Source: Planctomycetota bacterium (GTDB lineage: Bacteria; Planctomycetota; SZUA-567; H5-PLA8). Taken from it: a stretch of DNA of 54,045 nucleotides. This document shows, in pieces, positions 16,814 through 25,901 of this stretch (position 1 is the first letter of the stretch; every line of letters begins with the position of its first letter). Below the pieces are notes generated by a model. That model was not told where the DNA came from, searched no databases, and saw nothing but the letters and a program-made list of their open reading frames with translations. The stretch lies in assembly GCA_016200135.1 (NCBI GenBank), contig JACQFI010000059.1:1-54045 (forward strand), given 5' to 3'. A program made the translations under genes and the position numbers.

Positions 16814-18586
16814 TTAAAATGCCGGTAACTCCGGCAGACGGCGCAGCACGCCGTCCAGCGGCCCGTGCGGCGTGGGCGCCTGCTCGGCCGGAGGAACTTT
16901 GTCCTCGCCCAAATGCTCGGGCACGGGGTCTTGCGGGCGGCCCAGCGCGGCTTGAGCGCGACGCCAGATGTCCGTGAGGATGAAGCGCTCGTGCCGCCGC
17001 CACCACTTGCGCTTCATGATCAGGTCGAGGGCTTCCTGCGGCCGGCCCGTCGCGACCAGCAGATGGGCCTGGCGTTCGGCCGTGCGGCTGTCCTCGGCGT
17101 CGATACGCGCGAGGACCTTTGCGCGCGCGGCGTGATCGCCGCAGTGCGAGAGCAGCGCGTCGTGGTCCAGCAGGTGGCCGATGTCGTTGAGATTCAGGCT
17201 CTCGAAGAGCCGCCGGGCTTTGGGCAGGTCCTTCTCAAAGCGCCAGGCCATCAGGCCCTGGACGCGCATGCCGCAGGGGTCGGTGCTGCCTTCGAGCGCC
17301 GCCGTCGCGTCCTTGTACTTTCCGCGCGCGGCCAGCCAGGTCCCTAGGGCGGTCCGGTAGATGTTCTTATGCCCGGCGGCCCAGCGCAGGGCGGCCTCGA
17401 GTTCCATGCCCGTCGGCGGCCAATCGGTCTCGGCCGGGTCGTACTCGGGAATCTCCGCGGGCGCGTTACGCTGATGCGCGATGTCCAACGCCAGCCAGCG
17501 CCGTGCTTCCGGGATGTGCCCCATCCCGAACCACTGCGGCGGCGGCGCGGTGAGTTTCGGCTTCGGCAACACGGCTTTGCGATAGTCTTCCGGCGAGGCC
17601 GCGCCCGTCCAGAACTCGATGAAGTACGCGCCTTCGCCCGGCGCAAATGTGCCCAATTCTTCCTGCGTCTTGAACGCGCCCGACTGCACTTCGGCATAGC
17701 CGCGGTGGTCGTCGCTCAAGAGATCGGCCCACTCGCGCGTGCCTTCCTTGCCGAAGGTCCACATCTTCATGCCCGGAACCACGGCCGGATCGGCCAGGTG
17801 CATCAGCCCGACGCCCAGGCGATGCTGATACGCACCGAAGTAAATGTCGGTCTGGTCGATCCAAAAGAGGCCCAGCATGCCTTCGCGGTCGCCGAGGAAC
17901 TTCCAGTCCGAGGGCCAGACGCCGCGTTCGGTCTTGGAACCGTGCACGTGGACCGTGGCCTTGGGGTAGATGAACTCCGTGTCGTCGCAGCCGTCCACGC
18001 CCGCGTTGGTCCAGAAATGCCAGCGGCAGGAGCGCGGCGTCGGGTTGTGGAGAAAGGTCTCCTGCGTGAGAAACGCATCGTCTTCGCCCAGTGAGAAGCG
18101 CACGAGCCAGCTCAGGCCCAGCCGGCGCTCGGTCTCGCCCACCTCGACGTACGCGCGGCTGTCGGCCTCGTAGGCGCGCGCGGCCACCGGTTCGAGCGAA
18201 GTATGGCTGTGCGCGATCGGAAAGTTGAGCTCGATGCCCGCGCTGATCCACGAATTGCGCGGCTCGATGCGATACGGCTTGATCGAACGGTTATCGTAGA
18301 GCAGCTCGGCGCCGGGGCCCTCGCGGCCTTCCGGCGTGCGCAGGCGCTTGTCGCGCAGCGAGTACACCCGCCCGCCAAGTTCCGGCGCGATCAGGGCGCG
18401 GAGGTGCGCGTTCTCCAGCGCCCACATCTGATAGGTGTGGGGGCGGCTCTCCTTTTCGGTGCGCACGAAATACGTGTACGGGTACAACGGCGCCTTCTCG
18501 CCCTCAAAGAGCGGTGCGAGACGGCTGGCGAGTTGGGAACGGTAGGTCGGCAGCGTGAGCGGGAACCGAAAGGCGCGTGCAGGCAC
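16814..18586 (-). CDS. DUF5107/TPR protein, galactose-mutarotase-like
   Basis: A 590-residue protein. The N-terminal 330 residues are strand-rich and match what I know of DUF5107 ('MWALENAHLRALIAPELGG', 'RVYSLRDKR', 'RIEPRNSWISAGIELNFPIA', 'RWHFWTNAGVDGCDDTEFIY'), a domain related to the galactose mutarotase/aldose-epimerase superfamily. 'LGGRVYSLRDK' is the carbohydrate-site strand. The last 200 residues are TPR-like helical repeats. No signal peptide is present. It starts at a GTG with GAGGG upstream and lies 33 bases after the DUF255 gene, so the two are probably co-transcribed. The family often accompanies glycan-utilisation genes, but its reaction is not known. Confidence 0.75.
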   Translation of the reverse strand: MPARAFRFPLTLPTYRSQLASRLAPLFEGEKAPLYPYTYFVRTEKESRPHTYQMWALENAHLRALIAPELGGRVYSLRDKRLRTPEGREGPGAELLYDNRSIKPYRIEPRNSWISAGIELNFPIAHSHTSLEPVAARAYEADSRAYVEVGETERRLGLSWLVRFSLGEDDAFLTQETFLHNPTPRSCRWHFWTNAGVDGCDDTEFIYPKATVHVHGSKTERGVWPSDWKFLGDREGMLGLFWIDQTDIYFGAYQHRLGVGLMHLADPAVVPGMKMWTFGKEGTREWADLLSDDHRGYAEVQSGAFKTQEELGTFAPGEGAYFIEFWTGAASPEDYRKAVLPKPKLTAPPPQWFGMGHIPEARRWLALDIAHQRNAPAEIPEYDPAETDWPPTGMELEAALRWAAGHKNIYRTALGTWLAARGKYKDATAALEGSTDPCGMRVQGLMAWRFEKDLPKARRLFESLNLNDIGHLLDHDALLSHCGDHAARAKVLARIDAEDSRTAERQAHLLVATGRPQEALDLIMKRKWWRRHERFILTDIWRRAQAALGRPQDPVPEHLGEDKVPPAEQAPTPHGPLDGVLRRLPELPAF

Positions 18587-18619
18587 GGGAGGCCCTCGAA
18601 GAGGCGTGAAGCGCGCCGC

Positions 18620-20761
18620 TCATTCCTTTTTGGCGGCGGCCGCCACGGCGTCCTTCAGCTTCGACGCATCGGTAACGGTAATCGCCGGACGTTTACCGCT
18701 CAAGATGTGAACCGCGGGCTCCGCGGTCGTGATGCCGAAGCGTTCGAGCAGGGCCTTGTCTTCGGGGCCCGCATAGAGCGTCAGTTTGTGCGGCGCATAA
18801 TAGCGCGCGGCCTCGGCGCGTAACTCTTTCACGCGCGGATCGCCGGGCTCGCCCACAATCACCAACACGACGAGCCCGCGCTGCGAAGCCTCGGTGACTA
18901 AGGGCAGCGATGAGGCCAGCCCGCCGAGCATCTCCAGCAGCGGGCCGAAGGCGTCGAGCGTCTTTCGGCCGCGCGCGGCGTACGCGGGATCGCCGGTGAT
19001 GGCCGTCATGCGCAGGTTCGCCAGGGCCGCCATGGCGTTCGCCGAGGGCGTGGGCGCGTCCTGGTAAGGCTTGTACGAGTCGCCGAGCCGTCCGAGGGCT
19101 TCCGGAGCGCCCGGCAGATCGGCCGCACGGTCGAAGTACGCGCCATCTTCTTTGTCGAGGAATCGTTCCTCCAGGCGCGCGAGGCACGCTTTGGCCGCGT
19201 CGAGCCATTTCGCGGCGCCCGTCGCGGCATAGGCGTCCTCGCCGGCGAGCGCGAGCGCGGCATCGTCGGCGGCCAGGCACGTCCACTCGACCGCGCCGCC
19301 GGGATCGATGACATGGGCGGCGCCCCGGCCTTTCACGCCGCTTTCAACGGCCTCCGCGAGCAGCCGGTCGAGCGTCTTAAGTGCGAAGGCGCGCAGGTCG
19401 CCGCGCCCAAAGGCCTCCGCGGCGAGCAGGTACGCCGAGACCATGCGCGCATTAGCGTCTACCAGAATCGCGTTGTCCACGAACGGCGCTGGACGTTTGT
19501 TCCGCGCCTCGAGCATCAGCGTCTGGGCATCCAGGAGGCGCTTGAGGGCCTCCGCGTAATCGATCTTCAACTCCTGCGCCGCTTCCTTAACGCCCAGCGC
19601 TTTGAAGATCACGTTCCGGTAGGGCGCGCTCTCGGGCAGATCGCCGCGTTCGCCGATCTCGAAGACCCTTGCGGCCAGCGCCGCGGTGCGATCGTCGGCC
19701 ACCGCGGCCTCGAGCTCCTTCACGGTCCACGTGTAGTAGGCTTCGTCGGAAGCCACCGAAGCATAGAACCCGCCGCGGGCGCGGTCGGAGAGCAGCGGCG
19801 CGTCGTACCCAGCCAGCGTCGCCTGCGCGGCCTGCGCGTAACTCTCGTTCCCGGTCGCCTGCCACGCATGGATCAGGACGGGGAGCATCTCCGCGTCCAC
19901 CGCCAGCAGTTTCTCGAAGCGCGGGATGCGCCAGCGCCGGTCCCGCGCGAAGCGGTGAAAACCGCCTCCAATCTGGTCGAAGATGCCGCCCGCGAGCATG
20001 CCGTCGAGCGTCTGCGTCGCGACGGCGAGCGCTTGCTTGCCGCCGCCGCGGGCGTAAAGCGCCAGCGCCAGCTCGAGCGCCAGCGGCGTAGGGTACTTGG
20101 GGCCTTCGACGCCGGGCCCGAACCCTCCGCCCAGCGGATCGAGGGCTTCCTGCATGTTCTTGCCGATGGCGTCGAGGGCGCCTTCGGGCGGCGGGCCAGG
20201 CACGCTCTTCCGGCCGGGCTTGCGGAGCTCCTCTTCGAGCGCGCGCGCTTCCTTGGACAACGCTGCGGCGTTCGTGCGCCAGCCTTCGGCGGCGCGGTTG
20301 AGCACCGTCCGCAACCCCGGCCGCTTCGAGATAAAATCGTCCTCGAGCGTGAAGAACGTTCCGCCGTAGATCACGTGGCCCTCGGGCGAAAGGATCGCGG
20401 TGAGCGGCCAGCCGGCGGTGCCGCCGAGCGCTTGGACGGCCTGCTGGTGCCGCCGGTCGATATCGGGCCGGCGGTCGAGGTCCACGCGCACCGGCACGAA
20501 ACGCTCGTTCAGCAGCGCCGCGGCCTTCTCGTCGCCGAAGACGTCCAGCGCCATCGCGGCGCTGGCGGAACTCCAGGGCGCATAGATCCACAAAAAGACC
20601 GGCCGGTTAAGGCGCTGCGCCTCGGCGAAGGCGGTCTGGTCCCACGCGCGCCACGCCACCTGAATGCGCGGGCCCTCGGGCGGTTCCGCGGCCGGAAGCG
20701 CTGAAACACCTGCGCGCGCCAGCACGCAGGCGGCCAGCAGGGCCAGAGCGGCTCGTTTCAT
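18620..20761 (-). CDS. DUF255/YyaL-like thioredoxin-domain protein with CxxC replaced by serines
   Basis: A 713-residue protein. The start is the ATG at 20761, giving a signal peptide ('RAALALLAACVLARAGVSAL'); the frame continues upstream but with shadow-like arginine-rich sequence. Residues about 40-150 form the thioredoxin-like DUF255 domain, recognisable from 'RFVPVRVDLDRRPDIDRRHQ', 'VQALGGTAGWPLTAILSPEG' and 'IYGGTFF'. The family's CHWC motif is replaced by Ser64-Ser-Ala-Ser67 ('APWSSASAAMALDVFGDEKA'). The remainder is an alpha/alpha-barrel as in YyaL and spermatogenesis-associated protein 20 ('GGGFHRFARDRRWRIPRFEK', 'DAPTPSANAMAALANLRMT'). It should be exported. Without cysteines it cannot be a canonical thiol oxidoreductase. 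It is first in a leftward set with DUF5107. Confidence 0.85.
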   Translation of the reverse strand: MKRAALALLAACVLARAGVSALPAAEPPEGPRIQVAWRAWDQTAFAEAQRLNRPVFLWIYAPWSSASAAMALDVFGDEKAAALLNERFVPVRVDLDRRPDIDRRHQQAVQALGGTAGWPLTAILSPEGHVIYGGTFFTLEDDFISKRPGLRTVLNRAAEGWRTNAAALSKEARALEEELRKPGRKSVPGPPPEGALDAIGKNMQEALDPLGGGFGPGVEGPKYPTPLALELALALYARGGGKQALAVATQTLDGMLAGGIFDQIGGGFHRFARDRRWRIPRFEKLLAVDAEMLPVLIHAWQATGNESYAQAAQATLAGYDAPLLSDRARGGFYASVASDEAYYTWTVKELEAAVADDRTAALAARVFEIGERGDLPESAPYRNVIFKALGVKEAAQELKIDYAEALKRLLDAQTLMLEARNKRPAPFVDNAILVDANARMVSAYLLAAEAFGRGDLRAFALKTLDRLLAEAVESGVKGRGAAHVIDPGGAVEWTCLAADDAALALAGEDAYAATGAAKWLDAAKACLARLEERFLDKEDGAYFDRAADLPGAPEALGRLGDSYKPYQDAPTPSANAMAALANLRMTAITGDPAYAARGRKTLDAFGPLLEMLGGLASSLPLVTEASQRGLVVLVIVGEPGDPRVKELRAEAARYYAPHKLTLYAGPEDKALLERFGITTAEPAVHILSGKRPAITVTDASKLKDAVAAAAKKE

Positions 20762-20898
20762 GGCGGCGAGTCTACACGCACGCGCGGGCTTTGCTGGGCA
20801 ACCGCGAATCGCGTTGCGCTCTGGCTCCGCCCGCGCGCCTGTGTTAGTCTCCTGCCTTCGTGCGCATACCGGCGCGCTGCCTGGACCTGGAATAAGCG

Positions 20899-22263
20899 AT
20901 GGCTCCCGACTCCAAATCGAACAAACGCAAGTCCGGCCGCCATAAGGCCACGCGCCGGATCGCGGACGGGTCCAAGGAAGGCAAGAGCGACGACGTGATC
21001 CCCGCCCTGCGCGCGGTGCCCGCCGAGATGGTCTCGCTCGCCAAGGACAAGAAGGGCCAGCCCGATCCCGAAGAGATGGGCATTGTGCTGCACGATCCCG
21101 ACGGCTTCGCGCCGCAGCCCGCGGTCCTGAGCCCCGGCGCGTACGCGCTGGCAACGCTTTTTAACGGCGAGCGCACCGCGAAAGAGATCGCGAAGATCTT
21201 CATGGACCAGTACGGCCAGGAGGTGACCGAGCAAGGCATCCGCGAACTCGCCGGCGAACTCGAGAAGAACCTCTTCCTGGACAGCCCGAAATTCGAAGAG
21301 ACGGTCCGCCAGACGCTGCAGCGGTTCCTCGCGGCAACCGTCCGCCCGGCGACGCTTGCCGACGAGTGCTATCCTTCGGATCCCGAGGCACTGATCAAGC
21401 AGGTGGACGCGTTTTTTGCGCAGGATGGCGGCCCCGGCGCGCTCACCTCACAGCCGGCCGCCACGGACGAGATCCACGGCATGGTGCTGCCGCACATCGA
21501 CCTGCGCGTCGGCGGCGCGACCTACGCCCATGGGTACAAGGCGCTGCTCGAACGCTGCCAGGCGGACCTCTTCGTGGTCTTCGGCGTCGCGCACCGCTCG
21601 GCGGGCACGGGCCTCTTCAACGTCTCGACGAAGGACTACGCCACGCCACTGGGCCCGGCCAAGGCGGCCAAAGGCATCGCGCGCCGGCTGCAGGACGCCG
21701 CGGGCATCGATCCCGCCATCGCCGAATACACGCACAAGGAAGAGCACTCGATCGAATTCCAGGCGGTCATGATGTCCGCGCTGCTGGGCATGCGCGCGCA
21801 GCGCTCGTACGAGATCGTGCCGATTCTCTGCAATGCCGCGGAGCCCTTCATCGAGGACCAGAAGAATCCCTCGCAGGACGAGGCCTTCGTCAAGTTTGTC
21901 GAATCCCTGCGCAACGAACTCGACAAGAGCGGCCGCAAATGGTGCGTGCTGGCGAGCGTGGACCTCAGCCACGTCGGCCCGAAGTTCGGGCACGCCACGA
22001 ACATCACGGAGAAGCTGTTGCTGCCGGTGGAGCGCGCCGACCGCCGCATGCTGAAGAAGGTCGAGAGTCTCGACCCCGACGCGTTTTACTTCGAGATCGC
22101 CCGCACCAAGAACTCGCGCCATGTGGACGCCGTGATGGCCGTCCTCGCCATGCTCGCGGTGGGTAAAGGGGTCTTCAAGAAAGGCCGCCTCCTCCACTAC
22201 AATCAAATGCTTGAATATCCTACAAAATCCGCGGTCAGTTTCGCGTCTATGGAAATACATTAA
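20899..22263 (+). CDS. Memo-family protein (AmmeMemoRadiSam B) with PqqD-like N-terminus
   Basis: A 454-residue protein. After a basic, disordered start, residues about 55-135 look like a PqqD-type winged-helix domain ('VLSPGAYALATLFNGERTAK', 'EIAKIFMDQYGQEVTEQGIR'). Residues about 190-454 are the Memo domain, with metal- or active-site motifs 'MVLPHIDLRVGG', 'VFGVAHRS', 'HKEEHSIEFQAVMMSALLG' and 'LASVDLSHVGPKFG'. In other genomes Memo accompanies AMMECR1 and a radical SAM protein; neither is nearby here. The PqqD-like fold binds peptides in RiPP pathways, so a peptide or protein substrate is possible but is inference. It starts at an ATG, just upstream of the MFP/ABC operon but 67 bases from it. 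Confidence 0.85.
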   Translation: MAPDSKSNKRKSGRHKATRRIADGSKEGKSDDVIPALRAVPAEMVSLAKDKKGQPDPEEMGIVLHDPDGFAPQPAVLSPGAYALATLFNGERTAKEIAKIFMDQYGQEVTEQGIRELAGELEKNLFLDSPKFEETVRQTLQRFLAATVRPATLADECYPSDPEALIKQVDAFFAQDGGPGALTSQPAATDEIHGMVLPHIDLRVGGATYAHGYKALLERCQADLFVVFGVAHRSAGTGLFNVSTKDYATPLGPAKAAKGIARRLQDAAGIDPAIAEYTHKEEHSIEFQAVMMSALLGMRAQRSYEIVPILCNAAEPFIEDQKNPSQDEAFVKFVESLRNELDKSGRKWCVLASVDLSHVGPKFGHATNITEKLLLPVERADRRMLKKVESLDPDAFYFEIARTKNSRHVDAVMAVLAMLAVGKGVFKKGRLLHYNQMLEYPTKSAVSFASMEIH

Positions 22264-22329
22264 AGCAGGCGCTTTCTCATCAAAAGGATTTGCGGACATT
22301 CCGTAAGGTACTAATCGCCCGATGTTTCG

Positions 22330-23781
22330 GTGAAACCAAAAGAAAACGAGGTCGGCGCCACGGCGCCGTCGAACATGAAACGCGTTCTCATCATCCTAGC
22401 CGTGGTGCTCGTGGTGATTTTCGGCGGCGGCGTGATGCTGATCGGCTCCTGGGTGCGCGGCGTCCAGGCGCAGGCCGCGCTCTGGAATACCGAAAAGGTC
22501 GATAAGGGCGAGATTGTCATCACCGTGAATGCGACGGGCAGCGTCGCGCCCATTCAAGTGGTGCAGGTCGGCAGCCAGGTCTCCGGAAAAGTGAACGCCG
22601 TCAACGTAACGGCGGATCAGCGCGTCAAAAAAGGCCAAATCCTGGCCGTCCTCGATACCGAGCTCCTCGAATCGGAACTCAAAGACCGGCAGAACCAGTT
22701 GAAACACGAGCGCATTGCGCTCGACATGCTCGCCGTGGAACGCGAGAACCTCAACCTGCGCGAGCGCGATTCCAAGCTCAACCTCGAGCGGCAAAAAGTC
22801 GAGGTGGACCGCTCGCAGGGCAGCCTGGACCTCGCCACGAAAAACCTGCAGCGCTATTACGACCTGATCAAGGCCGATGCGACGACGCCCACGGAACTCG
22901 ACATCAAGGAACTCGAGCACCGGAACGCCGACCTGGACATGAAAGGCAAGAAGCTCGATCAGGAACGGCTCGAGATGGAGATTCTGAAGGTCGCGGCCGA
23001 ACGCAAGTCGCTGGCCGCGCGCGAAGAGCAGACGAAACTCACGATCGCGCAGGCGGAACAGGCGGTCGCCAAGGCCGAGACGAACCTCGGTTACGCGTCG
23101 CTCCTCGCGCCCATCGACGGCATCGTGCTCGAGCGCGCCGTCGAGCCCGGCCAGACGATTGCGGCGCAGTTCCAGACGCCCAATCTTTTCAAGATCATTG
23201 CCGACCTGAGCACCGTGCGCATCGAGTCCAATATCGACGAGGCCGACGTCGGGCGCATCCGCGCGGGGATGAAGGTCACGTTCGAAGTGGACACGTTTCG
23301 CAACGAGAAGTTCGAGGGCGTGGTGAAGGCGGTGAATCTGCGCAACGAGATGAAGTCCAATCTGGTCACCTATCCCGTGGTGATCGAAGCGCAGAATCCT
23401 CCGTCCGAAGAATTCCCGTTCGGCAAGCTGCGCCCGGGCATGACGGCGTATGTGACCTTTGAAGTCGAGCGGCGGAAGGACGTCGTGCGCGTGCCCGCGG
23501 GGGCGCTCCGGTTCGCGCCGCCCGAAGGCATCTCCGTCGACCACGGCACACCCGCCGTCCCGGCTGAAAAGCCCGCGAAAGACGCGCCGCCTCCGAAAGG
23601 CATGCCGGCGACGGTGTACGTCTCGCAACCGCAAGGCGAGTTGAAGGCCGCGGCGATTCGCGTCGGCGCCAACGACAACGCATTCTACGAGTTGCTCTCG
23701 GGCGACCTGAAGCCCGGCGACGAACTCGTCACCGGCTCGTTGCTGCTGAACGCGCTCAAGCCCAAAGCCGAGTCCGAATAA
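22330..23781 (+). CDS. Periplasmic adaptor protein of an ABC efflux system (MacA/HlyD-like)
   Basis: A 483-residue membrane fusion protein. A single N-terminal membrane helix ('VLIILAVVLVVIFGGGVMLI') anchors it. The barrel-sandwich half-motif 'VQVGSQVSGKVNAVNVTADQ' and its partner 'YASLLAPIDGIVLERAVEPG' bracket a long coiled-coil hairpin (about residues 105-250, rich in Glu, Lys and Arg heptads), and a beta-barrel and membrane-proximal domain follow ('VRIESNIDEADVGRIRAGMK', 'LRPGMTAYVTFEVERR'). It links an inner-membrane transporter to an outer-membrane channel. The GTG at 22330 and the ATG at 22375 are both possible starts; the latter directly precedes the helix. It is followed at once by the ATPase and permease genes. 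No TolC-like gene is in the window. Confidence 0.9.
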   Translation: MKPKENEVGATAPSNMKRVLIILAVVLVVIFGGGVMLIGSWVRGVQAQAALWNTEKVDKGEIVITVNATGSVAPIQVVQVGSQVSGKVNAVNVTADQRVKKGQILAVLDTELLESELKDRQNQLKHERIALDMLAVERENLNLRERDSKLNLERQKVEVDRSQGSLDLATKNLQRYYDLIKADATTPTELDIKELEHRNADLDMKGKKLDQERLEMEILKVAAERKSLAAREEQTKLTIAQAEQAVAKAETNLGYASLLAPIDGIVLERAVEPGQTIAAQFQTPNLFKIIADLSTVRIESNIDEADVGRIRAGMKVTFEVDTFRNEKFEGVVKAVNLRNEMKSNLVTYPVVIEAQNPPSEEFPFGKLRPGMTAYVTFEVERRKDVVRVPAGALRFAPPEGISVDHGTPAVPAEKPAKDAPPPKGMPATVYVSQPQGELKAAAIRVGANDNAFYELLSGDLKPGDELVTGSLLLNALKPKAESE

Positions 23782-23784
23782 GTT

Positions 23785-24582
23785 ATGATTGCACCGAACG
23801 CGGCCGCTCCAACCGCGCCCTCTCCCGCTCCCGTTGTGGAGGTCCGGGACCTCGTGAAGGTCTACGGCGTGAACACGCCCGCGGCGGTGCACGCTCTGCG
23901 CGGGGTCACCTTCACGATCTCGCGCGGCGACTTCACCGCCATCATGGGCCACTCGGGCTCGGGCAAATCGACGCTCATGAACCTGCTGGGCTGCCTCGAC
24001 CGCCCGACATCAGGGATCTTTCGGCTCGAAGGCGAGGACGTCTCCAAGAAGACGCGCCGTCAACTCGCCCATGTCCGCTCGAAGGCCCTCGGGTTCGTCT
24101 TCCAGAGCTTCCACCTGCTGCCGCGGCTCTCGGCGCTCGCCAACTGCGAACTGCCGCTGCAATATTCCGGCGGCATCTCTTCCCGGGAACGCCGCGAGCG
24201 CGCCTCTGAAGCCCTGCGCCGCGTCGGACTCCAGGACAAACTCAATCGCAAGCCCACGGAGCTCTCCGGCGGACAGCAGCAGCGCGTCGCGATCGCACGC
24301 GCCCTGGTCAACCGGCCGCGGCTGCTGCTCGCCGACGAGCCCACCGGCAATCTGGATACGCGCACCGGCCTGGAGATCCTCGCGCTGCTGCAGGAACTCA
24401 ACGCGGAAGGCCTGACGATCGCGCTCGTCACGCACGAAGCCGACGTGGCCGCGTGCGCGCGCCGGGCGATACACATGTCCGACGGCCGCATCCGCAAGGT
24501 CGTTGAGAATGCCGCGCCCACCGACGCGCGCACAGCCCTGGCCGCGCTCCCGCCCGACGGCATTGTGGAGGCCGCGGGATAA
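23785..24582 (+). CDS. ABC transporter ATP-binding protein (MacB/LolD type)
   Basis: A 265-residue ATPase with Walker A 'GHSGSGKST' (about residues 55-63), Q-loop 'FVFQSFHLLPRLSALANCEL', signature 'LSGGQQQRVAIARAL', Walker B 'LLLADEPTGNLD' and the H-loop 'IALVTHEADVAACARR'. The 'EPTGNLD' form is the hallmark of the LolD/MacB/FtsE group. It starts four bases after the adaptor stop and overlaps the permease start by one base, so the three genes form one operon. It powers the associated permease; the substrate (antibiotic, lipoprotein, peptide or siderophore) is not indicated. Confidence 0.92.
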   Translation: MIAPNAAAPTAPSPAPVVEVRDLVKVYGVNTPAAVHALRGVTFTISRGDFTAIMGHSGSGKSTLMNLLGCLDRPTSGIFRLEGEDVSKKTRRQLAHVRSKALGFVFQSFHLLPRLSALANCELPLQYSGGISSRERRERASEALRRVGLQDKLNRKPTELSGGQQQRVAIARALVNRPRLLLADEPTGNLDTRTGLEILALLQELNAEGLTIALVTHEADVAACARRAIHMSDGRIRKVVENAAPTDARTALAALPPDGIVEAAG

Positions 24583-25802
24583 TGAACGCCGTCACGCTCG
24601 CCTTCCATGCCCTGGTCGCGAACAAACTGCGCGCCGCGCTCACCATGCTCGGCACGATCATCGGCGTGGGCTGCGTCGTCACGCTCTGGAACGTCGGCGG
24701 AAGCGGACGCCAGTTCATGCAGGACTCGCTCGCCTCGTTCGGCCACAACATGATGTTCGTGCACCCGAAGTACAGCGCCGACGAAGAAGACCAGCGCCGC
24801 AACCGCTACCGTCCGCTGACGCTCTCCGATGTCGCGGCCGTGCGCGAGCTCTGCCCGTCGGTGGAAGAGGCCTCGCCCGTCATGTTCAGCGGCGCGAAGG
24901 CGGTCTTCGGCGCGCGCTATTGCCAGACCAAGCTGCAGGGCTGTTACCCGTCTTACTTGTCCATTCGCGACTGGCTGCTGGAGCGCGGCACGGCCTTCAG
25001 CGAGTCCGACGTGCGCAGCGCCAACCGCGTGGCGCTGGTGGGCTCCAACGTCGCGCGTGAGCTCTTCGGAACGTTCGATCCGGTGGGCCAGATCATCCGG
25101 CTGGACCGCGAACCCTTCACCATCATCGGCGTGCTCAAGGCCAAGGGCTCGCTCTTCGGCGAGAAACAGGATGATGTGATCCTCGCTCCTTTTACGAGCA
25201 TCGCGGACCACATGGGCTGGGGCCGCGCGGTGCACATGATCTTCGTCTCCGCGCGCGAACGCAGCCTGATTCCTCAAGCCAAGAACGAGATTCGCCTGGC
25301 CATCCGGGCCTCCCAAGGCCTGCCGCCGGAACGCAAGGACCCGGTGGAGGTCGAGGACTTGGGCGAGATCGCGCAGTCGGTGGATAAGGTCCTGATCGGA
25401 TTCACCCTGTTGCTCGGCGCGATCGGCATGATCTCGCTGCTCGTCGGCGGCATCGGCATCATGAACATCATGCTCGTCTCGGTGACCGAGCGGACCAAGG
25501 AGATCGGCCTGCGCATGGCTATCGGCGCCACGGAATTCGACATCCTCATGCAGTTCCTCGTCGAGGCCATGGTGCTGGGCGGGTTCGGCGGCGTGATCGG
25601 CGCGGCCGGCGGAGTGAGCGTCGCGGCGCTCACCGTCAAAGTGCTCTCCATCGCGATGGGCCGGCCGTGGCCGTTCGTGCTCAGTTGGGCCTCGGTGCTC
25701 GCGGCCCTGATCTTCGCCGCCGGCGTCGGCCTCTTCTTCGGACTCTATCCTGCGTGGCGCGCCAGCCGCCTGGATCCCATCGTCGCGCTGCGCCGCGAGT
25801 AG
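24582..25802 (+). CDS. ABC transporter permease, MacB/FtsX family
   Basis: A 406-residue permease with the MacB topology: an N-terminal membrane helix ('KLRAALTMLGTIIGVGCVV'), a large periplasmic MacB-PCD domain (about residues 45-255, 'VGSNVARELFGTFDPVGQII', 'EPFTIIGVLKAKGSLFG'), then three helices of the FtsX domain ('LLLGAIGMISLLVGGIGIMN', 'ERTKEIGLRMAIGATEFDIL', 'VLAALIFAAGVGLFFGLYPA') ending in 'ASRLDPIVALRRE'. The ATG overlaps the ATPase stop by one base. It works with the upstream adaptor and ATPase as a mechanotransmission-type exporter. Confidence 0.92.
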   Translation: MNAVTLAFHALVANKLRAALTMLGTIIGVGCVVTLWNVGGSGRQFMQDSLASFGHNMMFVHPKYSADEEDQRRNRYRPLTLSDVAAVRELCPSVEEASPVMFSGAKAVFGARYCQTKLQGCYPSYLSIRDWLLERGTAFSESDVRSANRVALVGSNVARELFGTFDPVGQIIRLDREPFTIIGVLKAKGSLFGEKQDDVILAPFTSIADHMGWGRAVHMIFVSARERSLIPQAKNEIRLAIRASQGLPPERKDPVEVEDLGEIAQSVDKVLIGFTLLLGAIGMISLLVGGIGIMNIMLVSVTERTKEIGLRMAIGATEFDILMQFLVEAMVLGGFGGVIGAAGGVSVAALTVKVLSIAMGRPWPFVLSWASVLAALIFAAGVGLFFGLYPAWRASRLDPIVALRRE

Positions 25803-25818
25803 TTCGCATGAGTTTCTC

Positions 25819-25847
25819 TTGACTCTGCATACGCCAACCCCCATACC
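25819..25847 (+). promoter_or_regulatory. Possible sigma-70-type promoter before the Asp-box protein
   Basis: TTGACT (25819-25824) and CATACC (25842-25847) are 17 bases apart, 55 bases before the start codon. The -35 box matches well, the -10 only three of six bases. Confidence 0.3.
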
Positions 25848-25901
25848 GTGCGCCCGGATTATCTGCGCCTAGCTTTACGTAAACCACAGAGGGGAATTTT
25901 T

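Noticed and set aside
20762..21154. Upstream extension of the DUF255 protein
   Set aside because: It is arginine/serine-rich, has no ribosome binding site, and overlaps the divergent Memo gene; the ATG at 20761 gives a proper signal peptide.
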